A stretch of DNA of 8,671 nucleotides. It comes from Gammaproteobacteria bacterium. GTDB taxonomy: Bacteria > Pseudomonadota > Gammaproteobacteria > Steroidobacterales > Steroidobacteraceae. The stretch covers positions 1-8,671 of the forward strand of contig JASHVF010000103.1 of assembly GCA_030039615.1 (NCBI GenBank), written 5' to 3'. The notes below the pieces were generated by a model. The model searched no databases and was not told the DNA's origin. It worked only from the letters and a program-made list of their open reading frames with translations. The position numbers and the translations under genes were made by a program. How positions within the stretch are numbered: position 1 is the stretch's first letter; every line of letters begins with the position of its first letter. This document shows positions 6,240 through 8,671 of this stretch, in pieces.

Positions 6240-6267
6240 ACTATAACGCCTCAGCGTTGCTGCGCAA
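6240..6267 (-). promoter_or_regulatory. Putative leaderless promoter of yqiB
   Basis: On the minus strand TTGCGC (6262-6267) and TATAGT (6240-6245) are separated by 16 bp, a workable sigma-70-type pair. TATAGT is followed by 6 nt and then the GTG of yqiB, so the predicted transcript would start at the G of the start codon. It lies in the 113-bp gap after ppsR, so yqiB and the coiled-coil gene may be transcribed from here as well as by read-through. Confidence 0.45.
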
Positions 6268-6346
6268 GCCGAGCGGTGCGCGTTTCGTCGCCGGCGCGCG
6301 ACCCCGGGGCACTTGCAAATTTCGTGCGACCCGCCGTGACCCGCAT

Positions 6347-7168
6347 CTAGGGACGCAAGCGCCGCTCGATTCCGGTAGTGTTCAGAATCCGGCTGGCGAT
6401 TTCCTCGATCGAGCGCTCGGTGGTGTCGAGCGAGGCCAGCCCGAGGCGCGCGAACAGGGCCTCCGCCGCGCGCAGCTCGTACTGCACCTGTGCGCGCGAG
6501 GCGTAGCGGCTGTCGGGCCGCCGCTCGGCGCGGATCTGCTGCAGCCTCTCCGGTCTGATGGTGAGCGCAAACAGCTTGGCTCGGAATGGCTCGAGCCGCG
6601 CCGGGAGCTTCCCCGCCTCGAGATCGTCCTCGGTGAGCGGGTAGTTCGCGGCGAACACGCCGTATTGCAGCGCCATGTAGAGGCAGGTCGGCGTCTTGCC
6701 GACGCGCGACACTCCGACCAGCACCACATCGGCGTGCGCGTAGTCGCCGCCGCTGCCGTCGTCATTGGCGAGCGCGAAGTTGGTGGCGTTGATGCGCGTG
6801 GTGTAGGCGGCGAGATCGGCGATGCCGTGCGCACGGCCGGCGCGGTGCGTCGAGCGTACCTTGAGCTCGCGCTCGAGCGGCCCGACGAAGGCCGCGAAGA
6901 AATCCAGGAACAGGCCGTTCGCGCCGGCGACGATGTCGCGCAGGTCGTCCTGCACCAGCGTGCTGAACACGATCGGCCGCAGCCCCTCCTCCGCGGCCGC
7001 GCGGTTGATGCGCCGGACTACCTCCTGCGCCTTGTCAATGCTCGACACAAATGGCAAAGTCACCGCGCGAAATTCCACACCCTCGAACTGGGTCATGAGG
7101 CTGTGACCCATCGTCTCCGCGGTCACGCCGGTCTGATCCGAGACGAAGAAAGCTGTCCGACGGCTCAT
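6347..7168 (-). CDS. ppsR: PEP synthase regulatory protein (bifunctional kinase/pyrophosphorylase, DUF299)
   Basis: This 273-residue cytoplasmic enzyme (E. coli PpsR/YdiA: 277) switches PEP synthase by ADP-dependent phosphorylation of a Thr next to the catalytic His and by phosphate-dependent removal of that phosphate. The N-terminal signature FFVSDQTGVTAETMGHSLMTQF (7-28) is typical. The central RINATNFALANDDG (125-138) precedes the P-loop VGVSRVGKTPT (151-161), followed by YMALQYGVFAANYPLTEDDL (164-183). All main motifs are intact. The start is ATG at 7168; an in-frame TAG 21 nt upstream rules out a longer form. No usable Shine-Dalgarno is seen: AGGAG is 15 nt away. CATACT lies 7 nt before the ATG. 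It diverges from its target gene ppsA with 10 bp between the start codons. Confidence 0.96.
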   Translation of the reverse strand: MSRRTAFFVSDQTGVTAETMGHSLMTQFEGVEFRAVTLPFVSSIDKAQEVVRRINRAAAEEGLRPIVFSTLVQDDLRDIVAGANGLFLDFFAAFVGPLERELKVRSTHRAGRAHGIADLAAYTTRINATNFALANDDGSGGDYAHADVVLVGVSRVGKTPTCLYMALQYGVFAANYPLTEDDLEAGKLPARLEPFRAKLFALTIRPERLQQIRAERRPDSRYASRAQVQYELRAAEALFARLGLASLDTTERSIEEIASRILNTTGIERRLRP

Positions 7169-7175
7169 CGGCGCT

Positions 7176-7181
7176 AGTATG
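7176..7181 (-). promoter_or_regulatory. Putative -10 element of ppsR, overlapping the ppsA start codon
   Basis: CATACT on the minus strand is 7 nt before the ppsR ATG, placing the transcription start at or next to the start codon. The same bases contain the ppsA ATG (7179-7181) on the other strand. No clear -35 is seen. If real, RNA polymerase bound here would cover the 5' end of the ppsA coding sequence. Confidence 0.35.
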
Positions 7182-8671
7182 AACTCCTACGTGATCCCAT
7201 TCGAGCGCTTGGGAATGCGCGACGTCGAGACCGTCGGCGGCAAGAACGCCTCGCTCGGGGAGATGATCGGCGCGTTGGCCAGGCTCGGCGTACGCGTGCC
7301 CGACGGCTTCGCCACCACCAGCCACGCCTATCGCGAGTTCCTGCGGCAGGGCGGCCTCGAAGAACGCATCCGCGCCGAGCTCGCCGCGCTCGACGTGGAC
7401 GACGTGGCGAAGCTCGCCGCGACCGGTGCGCGCATCCGCCAGTGGATCCTCGCGACGCCCTTCAGCGCGGCGCTCAAGGACGCGGTGAGCGCGCAGCTCG
7501 AGCGCATGAGCGGCGGCGCCGACATCGCGGTGGCGGTGCGCTCGTCAGCGACCGCCGAGGATCTGCCCGAGGCTTCGTTCGCCGGACAGCAGGAGACCTT
7601 CCTCAATGTGCGCGGCGAGGCGGCGGTGCTCGAGACGATGCATCACGTGTTCGCCTCGCTGTTCAACGACCGCGCCATCTCCTACCGCGTGCACCAGGGC
7701 TTCGATCACGCCGCCGTGGCGCTCTCGGCCGGCGTACAGCACATGGTACGGAGCGATCTCGGCGCGAGCGGTGTCATGTTCACGCTCGATACCGACTCGG
7801 GCTTTCGCGACGTGGTCTTCATCACCGCCGCCTGGGGACTCGGCGAGACCGTGGTGCAGGGCGCGGTCAATCCCGACGAGTTCTATCTCTACAAGCCGGC
7901 GCTGCGCGCCGGCAAGTTCGCGATCGTGCGGCGCAACCTCGGCGGCAAGGCGGTGAAGATGGTGTACGCGCCCGCCGGCAGCGCCGAGCGCGTCGCGACC
8001 GTCGAGGTGCCGGAGGCCGAGCGCCGGCGCTTCTGCCTGGCCGATGCCGACCTCGAGACGCTCGCCCGCCAGGCGCTCATCATCGAAGAGCACTACGGGC
8101 GGCCGATGGACATCGAGTGGGGCAAGGACGGCGCGAGCGGCGAGATCTTCATCCTGCAGGCGCGCCCCGAGACCGTGCAGAGCCGTGCCGGTCGCACCAT
8201 CCAGCGCTACACGCTCAAGAGCCGCTCGGTGGTGCTCGCCAGCGGCCGCAGCATCGGCCAGCGCATCGGCGCAGGGCCCGCGCGTGTCATCCGCGACGTG
8301 AGCGAGATCGCGCGCGTGCAGTCGGGCGACGTACTGGTCGCCGACATCACCGATCCCGACTGGGAGCCGGTCATGAAGCGCGCCGCGGCCATCGTCACCA
8401 ACCGCGGCGGACGCACCTGCCATGCGGCGATCATCGCGCGCGAGCTCGGCATACCGGCGGTGGTCGGCTGCGTCGATGCCACGCAGCGCATCCGCGACGG
8501 CCAGCCGGTCACGGTGTCGTGCGCCGAGGGCGATACCGGCCACGTCTATCAGGGCCTGCTCGAGTTCGAGCGCAAGCAGATCGAGCTCGACGCGCTGCCG
8601 AAGATCCCCGTCAAGATCATGATGAACGTCGGCAATCCCGACCGCGCCTTCGACTTCGCCGCAATTCCCAA
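7179..8671 (+). CDS. ppsA: Phosphoenolpyruvate synthase, N-terminal part (runs off right edge)
   Basis: PEP synthase converts ATP, pyruvate and water to AMP, PEP and phosphate, the entry to gluconeogenesis from C3 compounds. The window holds 497 codons of an enzyme usually about 790 long, with no stop before the edge. The ATP-grasp domain spans about residues 15-345, opening with VGGKNASLGEM and including VRSSATAEDLPEASFAGQQETFLN, AWGLGETVVQGAVNPDEF and IFILQARPETVQS. The swivelling phosphohistidine domain has TDPDWEPVMKRAAAIVTNRGG and then GGRTCHAAIIARELGIP, with catalytic His415 (E. coli His421) and Thr413, the expected PpsR target. The PEP/pyruvate-binding domain begins near residue 475 and is cut. 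The start is ATG at 7179 by homology; GTG at 7191 (residue 5) is also possible. No Shine-Dalgarno is visible. Its divergence from ppsR fits their partnership. Confidence 0.97.
   Translation, partial: MNSYVIPFERLGMRDVETVGGKNASLGEMIGALARLGVRVPDGFATTSHAYREFLRQGGLEERIRAELAALDVDDVAKLAATGARIRQWILATPFSAALKDAVSAQLERMSGGADIAVAVRSSATAEDLPEASFAGQQETFLNVRGEAAVLETMHHVFASLFNDRAISYRVHQGFDHAAVALSAGVQHMVRSDLGASGVMFTLDTDSGFRDVVFITAAWGLGETVVQGAVNPDEFYLYKPALRAGKFAIVRRNLGGKAVKMVYAPAGSAERVATVEVPEAERRRFCLADADLETLARQALIIEEHYGRPMDIEWGKDGASGEIFILQARPETVQSRAGRTIQRYTLKSRSVVLASGRSIGQRIGAGPARVIRDVSEIARVQSGDVLVADITDPDWEPVMKRAAAIVTNRGGRTCHAAIIARELGIPAVVGCVDATQRIRDGQPVTVSCAEGDTGHVYQGLLEFERKQIELDALPKIPVKIMMNVGNPDRAFDFAAIP

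Noticed and set aside
6107..7177. 356-codon open frame on the plus strand across yqiB and ppsR
   Set aside because: It is antisense to two recognised conserved genes and has the Arg/Ala/Glu-rich composition of a shadow frame.
7545..8543. 332-codon open frame on the minus strand opposite ppsA
   Set aside because: It is antisense to the well-conserved ATP-grasp and phosphohistidine domains of PEP synthase. Its composition is antisense-like and no motif is recognisable.
1..8671. Search for CRISPR-like repeats, tRNA genes, insertion-sequence ends and direct repeats
   Set aside because: By eye I found no regularly spaced repeats, no tRNA-like cloverleaf ending in CCA, no transposase motif and no long direct repeats. 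Non-coding space is limited to short gaps, none over about 115 bp.

Overview
The window looks like a piece of ordinary chromosome from a high-GC (roughly two-thirds G+C by eye) Gram-negative bacterium, most likely a gammaproteobacterium. The lineage call is an inference. It rests on a YqiB/DUF1249 gene, a family found mainly in Gammaproteobacteria, together with a full-length periplasmic Prc/Tsp protease, a divergent ppsR-ppsA pair, and AguB of the putrescine route. I see no transposase, integrase, tRNA, rRNA, CRISPR array or phage gene. All genes share the same GC-rich codon style, so nothing suggests recent transfer.

Layout, left to right. On the minus strand: the 5' part of aguB (N-carbamoylputrescine amidase, running off the left edge), preceded by a Gfo/Idh/MocA-family NAD(P)-dependent oxidoreductase. 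Diverging from the oxidoreductase is a small two-helix membrane protein of unknown function (plus). Its 3' end overlaps that of a small three-helix membrane protein (minus). Next is prc (plus), whose stop codon abuts the stop of a minus-strand gene for an uncharacterised 345-residue coiled-coil protein. That gene follows yqiB (DUF1249), and yqiB lies downstream of ppsR (PEP synthase regulatory protein), all on the minus strand. Diverging from ppsR is ppsA (PEP synthase, plus), which runs off the right edge.

Functional links. PpsR and PpsA are regulator and target. PpsA makes PEP from pyruvate and ATP, and PpsR switches it off and on by modifying a Thr beside the catalytic His. Both the P-loop of PpsR and the Thr/His pair of PpsA are intact. 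AguB performs the last step from agmatine to putrescine. Prc is a periplasmic C-terminal-specific protease. The two small membrane proteins and the coiled-coil protein are unknowns.

The most interesting signals are in gene starts rather than gene content. Several genes (aguB, the oxidoreductase, yqiB, ppsR) have no Shine-Dalgarno but carry a -10-like hexamer 6-9 nt before the start codon, the arrangement expected for leaderless or nearly leaderless mRNAs. Two divergent pairs have start codons only 25 bp and 10 bp apart. A two-part hairpin joins the yqiB stop codon to the start codon of the coiled-coil gene and may couple their translation. I did not find a clear new defence or mobile system; the coiled-coil protein is the best uncharacterised gene here.
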